A stretch of DNA of 64,000 bases from Russula earlei (taxonomy: Eukaryota > Basidiomycota > Agaricomycetes > Russulales > Russulaceae): contig JAGFNK010000047.1 in the NCBI GenBank assembly GCA_025769875.1, positions 1 through 64,000 on the forward strand, written 5' to 3'. The position numbers and the translations under genes were made by a program. Of the stretch, positions 9,047 to 19,415 are shown piece after piece. How positions within the stretch are numbered: the stretch's first letter is position 1; each line of letters starts with the position of its first letter. The notes under the pieces are model-generated. The model searched no databases and was not told where the DNA came from. It was given only the letters and a program-made list of their open reading frames with translations.

Positions 9047-11336
9047 ATGGCTATCCTTGTGCTCGTCAGGCCGAGAACGACACTCGGCCACCTGCTGCTC
9101 ACTCGCTCTCGCGCTCTTATCTCCCTCCCCACGAGGAATAATGGTGAGTGCCTATGCACCACCTAGTATTCTTGGTCATGAATCCTTGTTACAGCCATTC
9201 CTTCATTCACTCTTTTATCCCGGAGATGCAGCCATGCCCTTGCCCCTCAAAAAGATGAACACGAGCATCATGACTCAAAGAATGACATGGTGGAAGACTC
9301 ACCCGAGGATTCCCCTCGACTAGAGTTCTCCAGCCTTCGAACCAAAATCAGCCCCGACACGTTGAGGGCAATCACAGACAGACCATTCAAGCACACCCAT
9401 ATGTCTACGGTACAAGCTGCCGTGCTGCCTCTTCTTCCCGACCTGGCTCGTCCTTATAATAAGGATGAGTCACAAGGCCCACCGCGTGACCTTCTTGTCA
9501 AGGCGAAAACCGGCACCGGAAAGACCCTAGGGTTCCTTGTGCCTGCCATCGAAGCTCGAACCAAGGCAATCGATAAAGCAGGCGTCGACGCCCTCGAAGG
9601 AACAGGTGGCCGTCCCGACGCTCGCGTTGTTGAGAATGCTAAGCGTTCGTTCGCACGAAAGACAGTTGGCACAGTCGTCATCAGCCCCACTCGCGAGCTC
9701 GCAACGCAAATTGCAACGGAGGCGACCAAGCTCACTCACTGGCACAAGGGCTTTGAGGTCAAGCTGTTCACAGGTGGTTCTAGCAAGCGCTTCCAGCTGC
9801 GTGAATTTCAACGCGGTCGTAACGATATCGTCGTCGCAACACCCGGTCGCATACGGGACGTGTTGGAGAACGAGCCCGACGTCGCTCAGGTGCTCAAGAC
9901 AGCGACTCATGTGAGTGCTCGGTATATTTGACATTTCTCTGACCCTGAAACCCGTTTTCAAGCTTGTTCTGGACGAGGCAGATACTCTCCTCGATATGGG
10001 CTTCCGCCCAGACATTGACGCAATCGTCGACTTCTTCCCTAAGACTCCCATTCGTCAGACCTTCCTCTTCTCCGCCACCGTCTCACCAGCTATCAGGCAG
10101 ATTGCACGTGAGGTGTTAGATAAGGATCATGTCTTCATTGATGTCGTCCCAAAGGATTCTTCGCCGGTGCATGCCCACATCCCTCAACACTTCACCGTCT
10201 TGCCTAGTGCGAAAGACCAGCTCCCACATCTCTTCCGTCTCATTGCGCACGACCAACTTTCAAACACTGGCAACTCAAAAGTCATGGTTTTCCTGAACAC
10301 CACAAAGCAAACACAGCTCTTCGCGACTCTCCTTCGCCAACTATCCAAATCGACACTACCGTCGTGGTCTCAAATTTACGAGATCCACTCAAAGCGCACT
10401 CAGACAGCGCGCACAGCCGCATCAGATGCATTCCGCCGCGATCGTTCTGGAGCTGCGATCCTTGTTACGTCGGACGTATCAGCCCGTGGGGTCGACTATC
10501 CTGGTGTCACGCGAGTCATCCAAGTTGGCATTCCCGCATCAACGGAACAATACGTCCACCGCGTTGGCCGCACCGGTCGCGCCGGCAAGGGTGGACGTGC
10601 AGACCTCCTCCTCCTCCCCTTTGAACAGGACTTCGTTCGATACCAACTTTCCGACGTGCCGATCAAGCAATTCTCCCACGACACATTACTGAACGACGTC
10701 ACCGCACTCGCTGAGAATTTGGATGGTGCCAAGGAAGCGGAGCCAAGCTCGAATGTGTCTACCAGCAAAGCTCGCCGCCTCCGCGACAAGCCCAGCACCA
10801 CCCTCGCCAACTTGGACACCGAGATCTCTGGCCTGCTTGACCAAGTCGACAGGGAGGCGATCGAGGAAGTCTTTGTCTCGCTCCTTGGCTATTACCTTAT
10901 CAAAGCGGAGGACATACGCGTCAAGCGGCGGAGCATTTTTGAGGCCCTGCAAGCCTGGACGACCGAGGCATGTGGCCTACCCAAAGCACCGTTCGTTTCG
11001 GACGCGCTCCTTGCCAGGTTGGGTGGCCTCGACGATGGCTCGCCCCCACATAGAGCGCAGCGCCGGCCGCAGCGCGGGAACTTCGGGCTCAAGCTACCCG
11101 CGACGCGGTATGTCAATAGCGAGCGGAATCGCTCGCGGAACGAGCGTACGGATCGTGAGGTTGCGTTTTCACGGCAGCGCTGGGAAGGAAACGAGCACGA
11201 TGGTTCTCGTTCGCGGTGGACGGGACGGGATTCGCGCTTTGGTCGAGACCTTGAGCGTGCGCGCCACGTTGACGAACGGCGCAAATCCAGCCGATACGGG
11301 TGGAGTCGTAATGACGATCGCGCTCCGTGGTCCTAG
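9047..11336 (+). CDS. MSS116: DEAD-box RNA helicase, mitochondrial MSS116-like
   Basis: ATP-dependent RNA helicase, probably a mitochondrial RNA chaperone for splicing and translation. Three exons (9047-9143, 9195-9910, 9963-11336) with introns of 51 and 52 nt give 728 residues. The start at 9047 was chosen because exon 1 joins in phase and adds an Arg/Ser-rich, acid-free presequence (MAILVLVRPRTTLGH...). Motifs in order: Q-motif region, AKTGTGKT (motif I), SPTRELATQ (Ia), TPGR (Ib), VLDEADTLLDMGF (II), FSATV (III), MVFLNT, SDVSARGVD (V) and HRVGRTGRAG (VI). The C-terminal tail is rich in Arg, Asp and Ser, as in MSS116/CYT-19-like proteins, and probably binds RNA. Exact orthology to MSS116 rather than a sister helicase is likely but not proved. 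Confidence 0.88.
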
Positions 11337-11721
11337 GTCCCACTCCGGCATACTGGAAAATTAATGTATAGTTCGCATAATGAATTGCTTCTCTAACCTC
11401 CTCTCATCTCCGTATTACTCACTAGACACGTAAATCATTGTGTATGCGTTTTAGAGTAGGGTTCATGGTTATCGTTATCCGAGTATTCTTGCATCCGCTG
11501 ATGCATTGACATGAAGGGCGTAGCCACTCCAGATCGTCGTTGCTTGTAACTTGTGTCGCAAGATCCTCAGCCGAGTACTAAACGCAGGTTGTGACGACAT
11601 ATGGGAACCAATCCTTTTGTTTACAGAAGTTGACTAGACACAAATCAAGTCGTACATGGTAGGCAGACGCTATCAGAGAGAGATAAGCATCAACGTATAT
11701 AACAGCCTCAATCCCAGATTT
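11337..11721. other. intergenic between convergent genes
   Basis: 3' UTRs of the helicase (plus) and the 2-hydroxyacid dehydrogenase (minus). Nothing else recognised. Confidence 0.5.
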
Positions 11722-13327
11722 TTACACCCGTGGCGTCAGGCGGGCAAGGCGGGCGGCGACATCGAGCTCTGCCGGCATATCCACCTCGTCTAAACCTGCG
11801 AGCGCATTTGTCGCGGCAGTCCTCACCATCCCCAGTCGGGTCTCGAAGGTTGCGCTGCCGATGTGAGGAACGACCACGCATCTAGCATAAGACGGGTACC
11901 GGACGGCATTCGTCAGCGACACCGGACGCTTGTCCCAAACGGCAGCAACAAAAAAGGGGGGCGCGTGACGATGACTGACCTGGGCTCCCGCACGAGCGGG
12001 TGGTCCGCGCCGACCTGGGGCTCGCCTTCGACGACGTCGACGGCCGCGCCCCAGATCCACCCCTCGCGCAGGGCCTTGGCGAGCGCGTCCGAGTCGACGA
12101 GCGTGCCGCGCGCGACGTTGACGAGCACGGCGCGGCTGCCCATCTTGCGCAAGAAGGCCTCGTCGATGACGTGCCGCGTGGCGGCGCCGCCGGGCGCGAG
12201 CAGGATGAGCACGTCGCTGTCGCGCGCGAGCGTGTCGAGGTCGACGCGGGCGACGGCGCGCAGCTTGAGCTGCTCCGCGAGGGCCGCGTCGCGCTCGCGG
12301 TCGTGCGGCGAGGACGGGTTGGTCGAGTAGATGCAGTGCGTGACGCCGAAGGCGGCGAGGCGCGCCAGCGTCGCCTGCGCGATGCGCCCGAAGCCCAGGA
12401 AGCCGACCGTGCGCGTGGTCGAGATCGACGGGACCGGGCTCAGTTGGGGCCCGACGAAGTGGAAGGGGCCGAAGTTGTGGGCGGGCCACTGGAAGGGGCG
12501 GAATTTTTTTACGTTTTTATTTTTCACCCTCAGTCGGGTGTGGTGCGTTGTCTCTCTCTCACCTTGCCTTCTTTGACCAAGGTGACGCCTTGGTCCGCGA
12601 GGCGGCCAGCCATGAGAGCGAGCATCACGGCCACATCGGCCACTTTTGGGGTACGATTTTTAAACCCGAGGTGTGTTGAACCGCGCAGGGAAATCGTTCT
12701 TACCTGCGTTGTTGAGCACATCGGGGGTATAGCCAAGTCGGATTTTTCGTCTATACAGGCCTTGCAGATCCACGTGCTCTATAGAACGCATGTACTGCAC
12801 CGTGTCGAAGAACAAAGGCGATCGTCTTACCGAAGCCAACAGAGGTCGTTGATATGACTTTAAGATTAGGGCCCGCTGTAAATCGTCGTCGATGTGCTGA
12901 GTTGCCATGACGGCCTCATATACAACCGGGATTCACCTCTCTCCAAGACCTCTTCGTCAATCTAGAAGGAAGGTTTCGATTTGATCTATTATCGGGCGAG
13001 GGGATGAACGTAATTCCAACCTTTTCAGTCACCATCACAATCGCGCCGGCAGCCCCAGGGACGTTATCCAGTAACCAGCTGCGTTCACAATCTCTGTCCT
13101 CCGGCCACGTTACAACCTGAAGTCCCATGGAGTTTGGGCGATAGCCTCGATTAGACGAGTGAGGAAACCTTTACCTCGAGGTCTTCCCTCGCATATAGGA
13201 GAGACATCGTATCTGGCCCGAGGTCTCGGGTGACTAGGAGTTTACGCTGGCTACACACCGAAGTAGCACGGGTCAGACGGCGCACTGAAGATGCGAGAAA
13301 AGTGGTTAACCCAGGTATTCTTGTCAT
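11722..13327 (-). CDS. D-isomer-specific 2-hydroxyacid dehydrogenase (glyoxylate/hydroxypyruvate reductase-like)
   Basis: NAD(P)H-dependent reductase of 2-oxoacids, GRHPR-like. Eight exons can be joined in phase, with segments KLLVTRDLGPDTM, VVTWPEDRDCERSW, AGAIVMVTEK, AGPNLKVISTTSVG, IRLGYTPDVLNNA, VADVAVMLALMAGR. The Rossmann motif is GFLGFGRIAQA. The catalytic set is present: Arg in VNVARG, Glu in VVEGEP, His in VPHIGSAT. The N-terminus upstream of KLLVTRD is rich in Arg/Ser/Thr and could be a mitochondrial presequence. The start at 13327 is my preference; an in-frame ATG at 13387 is possible. Exon 7, which carries the cofactor domain, is strikingly G+C rich compared with its flanks. The substrate is inferred from the family. 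Confidence 0.88.
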
Positions 13328-13711
13328 TTTACTGGGTGCCGGGGCCTTAGCACTCTGCACGCAGGAGAAAAGAAGGGATGGGATCAAGCGCCAAAGCCGA
13401 GGAGGTCCGTCCTAGGACACGTTAGGCGCTTCTTGATTGAGCGGTGTTTCTTCACAGAGACATATAATACAGTCGCGGCGTCATATCGTCTCTTTGTTGA
13501 GTGGTTATTATTTGTCCTCAAAAACAGTGAACATCGTCGACCATGCGGGCATGAGCATTAGCATTGACGTGGCTGCTCTGCGGCTTACATGGCAGCCTCG
13601 ACGCTTGCACTCCGTCCTTGGGGAGGCACCTTCAGGACGGGTCGGCAATCTCCACTTTTGAACTATATAAGCTCTCTAGTTACAATCAAACTTAAAACAG
13701 GCGGCTTTGAA
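13328..13711. promoter_or_regulatory. divergent intergenic region with TATA box at 13664
   Basis: 384 bp between the divergent dehydrogenase and glutamine synthetase-like genes. TATATAA at 13664-13670 lies about 42-48 nt before the ATG at 13712, suggesting a short leader for the latter. I see no clear TATA for the dehydrogenase side. Confidence 0.45.
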
Positions 13712-15315
13712 ATGGCTACGACATCGGCATCTCAAGTCGCGTTTGGCCTACAATATCGCCCAGCTTCGGTTGAGCTCCCGACATCTGGGCAGGGTGATGT
13801 ACTCAATTTCCTGCAGTCATGTGGGGTCGGGTACATTCGTCTCCAATGGGTTGACTACACCAACATCACCCGCTATCGTGTCATACCCCTTTCTGCCTTT
13901 CGCGACCTCATGTCGGCCCCACGTCCTGGGATAGGGCTTACCAAGGCCACGCTCGCCATCGTTGGAGCATCTATTGCGCCTGGGTTCTCAGCAACCGGCG
14001 AATATCTATACGTCCCTGACCTGAGCTCCGCCCGCCATTGCGGTTACGCTCGTACACATGCCAGCCTGATGGGCTGGTTCGAGGAAAAATTACCCACTCC
14101 TGAAAATGCAGGAAGAGAGGATGCTCTGAAGGTGCCTCTGTGTCCTCGAGGGCTCCTCAGAGACATTGTAAAGTACGGGTGTTTGACGTCCGTCATTCCG
14201 CTTTGTTGACAATAGGTGACGTTAGCAAGGGCAAAGAACTAGGCGTGGAGTTTCTCGTTGGAGTTGAGACAGAATTCATTCTATTGAAATCAACAGAACT
14301 TATCGTGCCTGTGAACGATGCTCCTTGGTCGGCATCTCGTGCGCTGCTGTCGGGTTCACTTGCTGAAAAATGCCTCGAGGAAATTGCCGAGTCCCTCAGG
14401 GTTGGTGAAATAGAACTCCTGATGTATCATTCCGAGGCAGCTCCTGGACAGGTATGAAATTTACGGTCAGCAGTCAAAGTGTGGTTAACATAGATTTCGA
14501 CCGGACAGTACGAAATAGTAACAGGACCACTTCCACCTTTGGAAGCTGCCGATGCCGTGGTATTCACCCGTGAAACAATCGTCAATGTTGCAGCAAAGCA
14601 CGGGTTACATGCTACATTCTCTCCTCGAGTTTATACCAATAACTGTAACCTTTCCGCTTTCCTTCTCAGGGCTTGATTTAATTGAGCTGTGTTGGCCATA
14701 GGCGGTACTGCAGCCCATGCACACATATCCGTACATCCCACGGCACGGCCTCCCGCACGTCCCCCTGCTCCAAATCCAAACACAAACAAGAGTACCACTA
14801 TGACGCCTCTAGAGCGCTCCTTCTTGCAGTCTCTTGTTCGAAATCTTCCATCTAGTGCCGCGTTCACATTGCCTACCGCGGCATCGTATGACCGCGTCCG
14901 AGATGGCATATGGTCTTGTGGCACATATGCTTGCTGGGGCCGGGATAACCGGGAGGCAGCCGTGCGCCTCACAGGCCCACCCGGCGCCCATCATTTTGAA
15001 GTGCGCACGATCGACGGGACCGCAAATCCTCATATAGCCTTTGCAACATTAATTGGAATGGGCCTCGTTGGCATAGAAAAAGGCTTGGAGCTAAAGATTG
15101 AAGAAGTAGAGGGATCCGCGGTGGATTTGAGGGCCGAAGAACGCGAAAAGAGAGGTGTTGTAGGGCGACTTCCGTCTACGCTCAGTGCAGCAAGACATGC
15201 CGCGAGGATCGATTCAACCATCAACGACGTCCTTGGGAAGGAATTCGTGCGAGGTTACCTGAGCGTAAATGAAGTCTGTGCTCTATTCCACGAGTTTACG
15301 AAAGTAGTAAGCTGA
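13712..15315 (+). CDS. glutamine synthetase-like (GS catalytic domain) protein
   Basis: Member of the glutamine synthetase catalytic family, related to the GS-like domain of FluG, not the main GS. Four exons (13712-14172, 14226-14451, 14509-14644, 14702-15315) give 478 residues. An N-terminal beta-Grasp part (YIRLQWVDYTNITRYRV) precedes the ATP-grasp-like catalytic core: VGVETEFILLKS, MYHSEAAPGQYEIVTGPL, CGTAAHAHIS, NREAAVRL and HHFEVRTIDGTANPH. The acceptor of intron 1 was set at 14225 because only this keeps the frame into KELGVEFLVG. The start has no earlier in-frame ATG after the TATA box. The acceptor substrate is unknown; such proteins may act on polyamines or other amines instead of ammonia. 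Confidence 0.88.
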
Positions 15316-15845
15316 CTTTTGACAGGCCATGGAGAACTTCCTGAAAGGCAGTACTCCCTCGGAAGAAAAATTGAAGAATATACTTACTTACTGATCAAGC
15401 CTCGTAAAATCCAATGTTAGCTTCAAGTTTGTTGTGTATCACAGACCGATTTCTTCGCAGTCAATCACATCATGATCTCGGATTGCCATTAATGGGACTT
15501 CAGGGCGTGTGGTTCACTTCCTCATATTAGGCGAATGCTGAGCGAACCCTCTTGGAGTGACAAGTAACGAATACTATGTCATAGATCATCTCCAACACCT
15601 GAGTGGTTCGAGCTGTGGACCGCGAGGGAGTTGGCTTTGGGAGAATACCATGTGGACTTATCTGCATGGGATATCTAAAAGGGCGATTGATTGACGTTGG
15701 ACGCACAACGCACATAACGAGAGCGAGACTGGTTTCAGGCGATTCAACATGATTGCATTGCATGAAGAATATCACCGATATGATAGTAAAAGTTAAACGG
15801 CTGCCGGCCCGGATTCTTGTACCCTTTCTTGTACGGACGAACATC
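15316..15845. other. intergenic, nothing recognised
   Basis: Downstream region of the GS-like gene and upstream region of snurportin. An antisense open frame (15527-15901) overlaps the first snurportin exon and shows no family motif, so it is not called. Confidence 0.5.
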
Positions 15846-17415
15846 ATGTTTGCAGACAGGAAGGCGTCTTTCAAGCAGCCCCCTCGACACGTCGTAGACA
15901 CGGCGTTATCCCAAGAAGTCAGGCGCAGAAAGGTCTGTCCATGCGTATGATCATGCTCTACTCACTCGATCTAATCGCATGCAGGCGTTGGAGGAGCAGA
16001 AACGTGTGCGGCACCCTACCTGTCGCATCACAGGAAGTCCAATCCAACTGATATCGTAAATATAGAGACGGGCGAAGCTCGTGGAAAGCGAACGCCATAT
16101 TGACCTGTTCGCCGGCTTGCATCTCGGATTGTCAGACGACGAAGCGGAAAACCACGACTCCCCAGATATTGTCCGGGGTGGCATCGCCCAACTAGCCCCA
16201 TTGCTGCCACGACCAGAACCAGCTCCAGCTTCTGTTAGAAGCCAACCGTCTCATGCAGAGTCGAACGCAGTCGTAGCGCCCGAGAAACCTACCCCTTCCA
16301 AACGGAAAGGAAGATGGAAGAAGCCTGCGAAGCCTTCAAACAAAAAGACGAGTCCATGGGCCAATAAGTGCATGTATGCTGAGTTGTTGGAGATGCAGGA
16401 ATCGGAGCTGTGTAAAGAGGATGGGCTGCCCAGCGATCTCGAGACTGGCTGGGTAGTACTGGCCCCCGTTCCTCTCGGGAAGAGATGCCTTGCAATCTCG
16501 CACCAAGGCGGGGGATTGATTGGCGCTGGTGCGTCTATCGCTGGCCTGTCCCACGACTACTGAATCAAGTCGTGATCAGTGCCGAATACGACGATCCGCT
16601 CCCGCGTCTTGGGCAAACCTCTCATACCTCGTTTCCCATCTCCGCTGCCATCGGATACCGTATTGGACTGTATCCTCGATCGAAATTGGATGGAAAATGG
16701 CGTTCTCCACGTCCTCGACGTTATCAAGTGGAAAGGACAGGATATCGCGGATTGCGAATCATCTTTTCGGTCAGTCAGCGCTTCATTCCTGGTAACTGCT
16801 GCATACGCCCCTAACGAGTGGAACATAGCTTCTGGTGGAGAGATACGCGTTTGTCCGAGCTACCACCCTCGCGCCCTCCAAAAATGGCCGCATCTCACAT
16901 GCCTTCACACGGTTCAACCCAAGAATGTCCCATCGGATACCGCTTTCCTTACCCCACTACATTCCTGCGAATCCCGTATTATACAAATACGACTTTCGCC
17001 CATTTTCTCACCACCATCATTCCGCGAGCCCGCTCGTCTTATCGTGCCCAAGTGTCCATTCCCACTGCATCCAATGAGCAGGATGCGATGGATATCGAGT
17101 CATCGCAATTCACGGGCCCCGCACCTCGCACTGCGCAGGTTGAAATCAACCCAGATGGGCTGTTGCTATATGTGGCTCAAGCAATTTATGAACCGGGGAC
17201 GAGCCCTCTGAGCAGCTGGGTCCCGCTGGTTGCCCCTGTCTCTGACGAGATGGCTGGTACCGAGCAGCTATCCCCGCTGGTCATATTCGAGAGGTATGTT
17301 CTCACAATTCTCGTGCACATTCCTATTCCTCATCGTCTCTAGACTTATACAAAGAAGGCTGGCCGGAAACGTTCGCTCGATCAATGAAGTGGATATGCTC
17401 CCTGCTATCATCTAG
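15846..17415 (+). CDS. snurportin-1-like snRNP nuclear import adaptor
   Basis: Adaptor that binds the trimethylguanosine cap of spliceosomal snRNPs and carries them to importin beta. Six exons (15846-15932, 15985-16005, 16066-16528, 16580-16769, 16829-17293, 17343-17415) join without frame loss to 432 residues. The N-terminus is a basic importin-beta-binding helix (QEVRRRKALEEQKRRR), which only appears when the 21-nt second exon is included. A Lys/Pro-rich linker is followed by the cap-binding domain: WANKCMYAELLEMQE, GWVVLAPVPLGKRCLA, RSRVLGKPLIPRFPSPLP, VLDVIKWKGQDIADCE and FWWRDTRLSELP. Snurportins are present in animals and many basidiomycetes but absent from baker's yeast. The start at 15846 fits the family; a further in-frame ATG exists at 15753. 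Confidence 0.85.
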
Positions 17416-18172
17416 CGTTCTCGATCACCCCAAGTGTGATCAAGCTACCGCCGTCTCATTAGTCCCTATGATTCACCGTCTTTACTGCGATTTCAGATCT
17501 CTGGCTAGATCGGCATGCCCTGATTGTAAAATGCTGCATGTAACTCAGGTATATTTGTGGGCTTGTATAAAGATACGTGTCATATGTGCATGCCGATCGG
17601 TCCGGACTTTGAGGTGCTTCGACATCCAAACATTGGAGTTCTACAAGTTTTAAACGTTCGAACATCCCATGCTCATATTGAAAGTATTGCAAGAAAGAGC
17701 ACCCCGGTGGTCATTCAAACTAGATGAGTAACATCCAGAGTGCAGAACGCTCAATCTTTAGCCAGTTTGGAGGCGACAATTTCGCTTCGGAGTTCGGACA
17801 AAGACAAGTGGCCTAATGTTCATTTTGGTGCGCTTGCGAGCAGAAATTTAAGTGTACAGCTCAGCTTGCCGGCCGAACACAAAAACTTTAGAGGTCAGTT
17901 GACCTGAACGGTGACGCAACAATGCTCGCTTGCCAATCTTGCTTACAAATTAGGCAAGGACACACTAATCTCGACAAAGAATCGGCCAGTCGATTTGGAG
18001 GGTCTCTATGGAAAAAAGGCAGAAGGCTGCATGTAGCCCGAAGCAACGCAGACATCAGGGGGCTAGTAGTACTGACTGAGGAGGGAGGAACAGAGAGCAT
18101 TATTCGGCTGCCGTGAGAGAGCGCGCCGGTTCACACGTGTGGTGACGTGTGAGGTTCGGAATCTCTGGCGAG
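17416..18172. other. intergenic, nothing recognised
   Basis: Downstream of snurportin and upstream of hydrolase copy 2. Short unlike-protein frames only. Confidence 0.5.
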
Positions 18173-18180
18173 TATTTATA
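18173..18180 (+). promoter_or_regulatory. TATA-like box of dienelactone hydrolase copy 2
   Basis: TATTTATA about 45-52 nt before the ATG at 18225, preceded by the palindrome CACACGTGTG at about 18133, a possible bHLH (E-box) site. Confidence 0.4.
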
Positions 18181-18224
18181 CCGTACCATCAGATCCCAAA
18201 TTTGCGTTCTTTCCTCCCACAATC

Positions 18225-19415
18225 ATGAGTTGCAAGGATTGCATCAGCGGTATGAAGTCGTGCATATCATCGCGGTCATCAGTAACTCTTCCCCCTCGCA
18301 GGCGTTCGCATTGAGGGCACACCAGAAGGTGCTTGCTTATCTCCCCTTATCTAATCTTTATGTCTCGTCGCCTAATGCTTCCACTTCGTATGCTTCCACT
18401 TCGAAAGGGACGTATCAGGATATTAACGGCATCAAGACATACGTCGCTACTCCCACGACCGATCATCCAAAGGACAAGGCCATCCTCTTCGTGACTGACG
18501 TCTTTGGTCACGACTTTGTGAACAACGCTGTACGTTTACTCCCGCTCCCTAATGCGCCTCGGGCTCTGTACATCCCGCTGATCAGAACCGCTCAGCTCCT
18601 CGCCGACGGCTTTGCTCGTAACGGCTTCAAGGTATACTCGCCAGACCTCTTCGAAGGCGATCCGGTCCCCCCAGATGCTCTCAACCCCGTGTGTTCTAAA
18701 CATTCCATCTATCGCTCCCGCTTATGAGGACGATTCTAGGGATCAAATTTCGACCTCGGCAAGTGGATTCCCAAGCACGGCCCTGAACACACCGGAAAAC
18801 GGGTCCGCCAGGTCATTGAGGCTCTCAAGGGGCAGGGGATAACCGTCTACGGTGCCACTGGATTCTGTTACGGTGGTACGTACCCTACCTGCGTCCGTGC
18901 CGTGCGATCCCAAGGCCCGTCCTCGCATTCTATAGCCCGCCTTGTGTTCGACCTTGCGTTTGAGAACATCATTCAAGTAGCGGTCGTTTCTCACCCGTCG
19001 TTCGTCGAAGCTAAAGATTTGGATGTAAGTGATTCGTACTGCACATTCCCGCCGTCGAAATGCCACCTGATCGGGAGCACCGGGCCGTGACGGCAGATTT
19101 ACCTCGAGAAGAGCAAGGCTCCCCTCCTCATCAATAGCTGCGAGTTTGATGAGCGGTTCCCACCGTCACTCTCCAAGACGGCGGATGAGAAGTTCGCAAA
19201 TTTTGCTCCCGGGTACCGCAGGACTTATTTTGAGGGCGTCCGCCATGGATTCGCCTCTCGCGGTGACCTTGTGCGTTCCACTTTATTTTCACTTGGCCAT
19301 CCCGACTCCCGACACATATTCTACGTTCCGGCTCCAGAGCGACCCGAGGGTAAAGCCTGCCAAGGAAGGCGCGTTCAATGCGTCCGTCGAGTGGTTCATC
19401 AAATATTTGAAGTAA
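18225..19415 (+). CDS. dienelactone hydrolase family protein, copy 2
   Basis: Paralog of the gene at 3438-4587, on the other strand about 13.6 kb away. Eight exons: 18225-18249, 18302-18328, 18408-18529, 18596-18688, 18740-18875, 18936-19024, 19097-19270, 19338-19415, giving 247 residues, the usual length for AIM2-like dienelactone hydrolases. The protein starts MSCKDCISG and carries the triad Cys in GFCYGG, Asp in SCEFDE, His in GVRHGF, and ends VEWFIKYLK. All introns start with GT, unlike copy 1. The substrate is unknown; the family hydrolyses dienelactones and related carboxy-esters. The short first exons were joined because the CKDCISG plus EGTPEG pattern is typical of the family. Confidence 0.88.

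Noticed and set aside
9141..9323. ATG at 9141 as the start of the helicase
   Set aside because: That ATG overlaps the donor of the first intron and opens another frame. The ATG at 9047 joins in phase and supplies a mitochondrial-type presequence.
15527..15901. Minus-strand frame of 124 codons
   Set aside because: Antisense to the first snurportin exon, without motifs.
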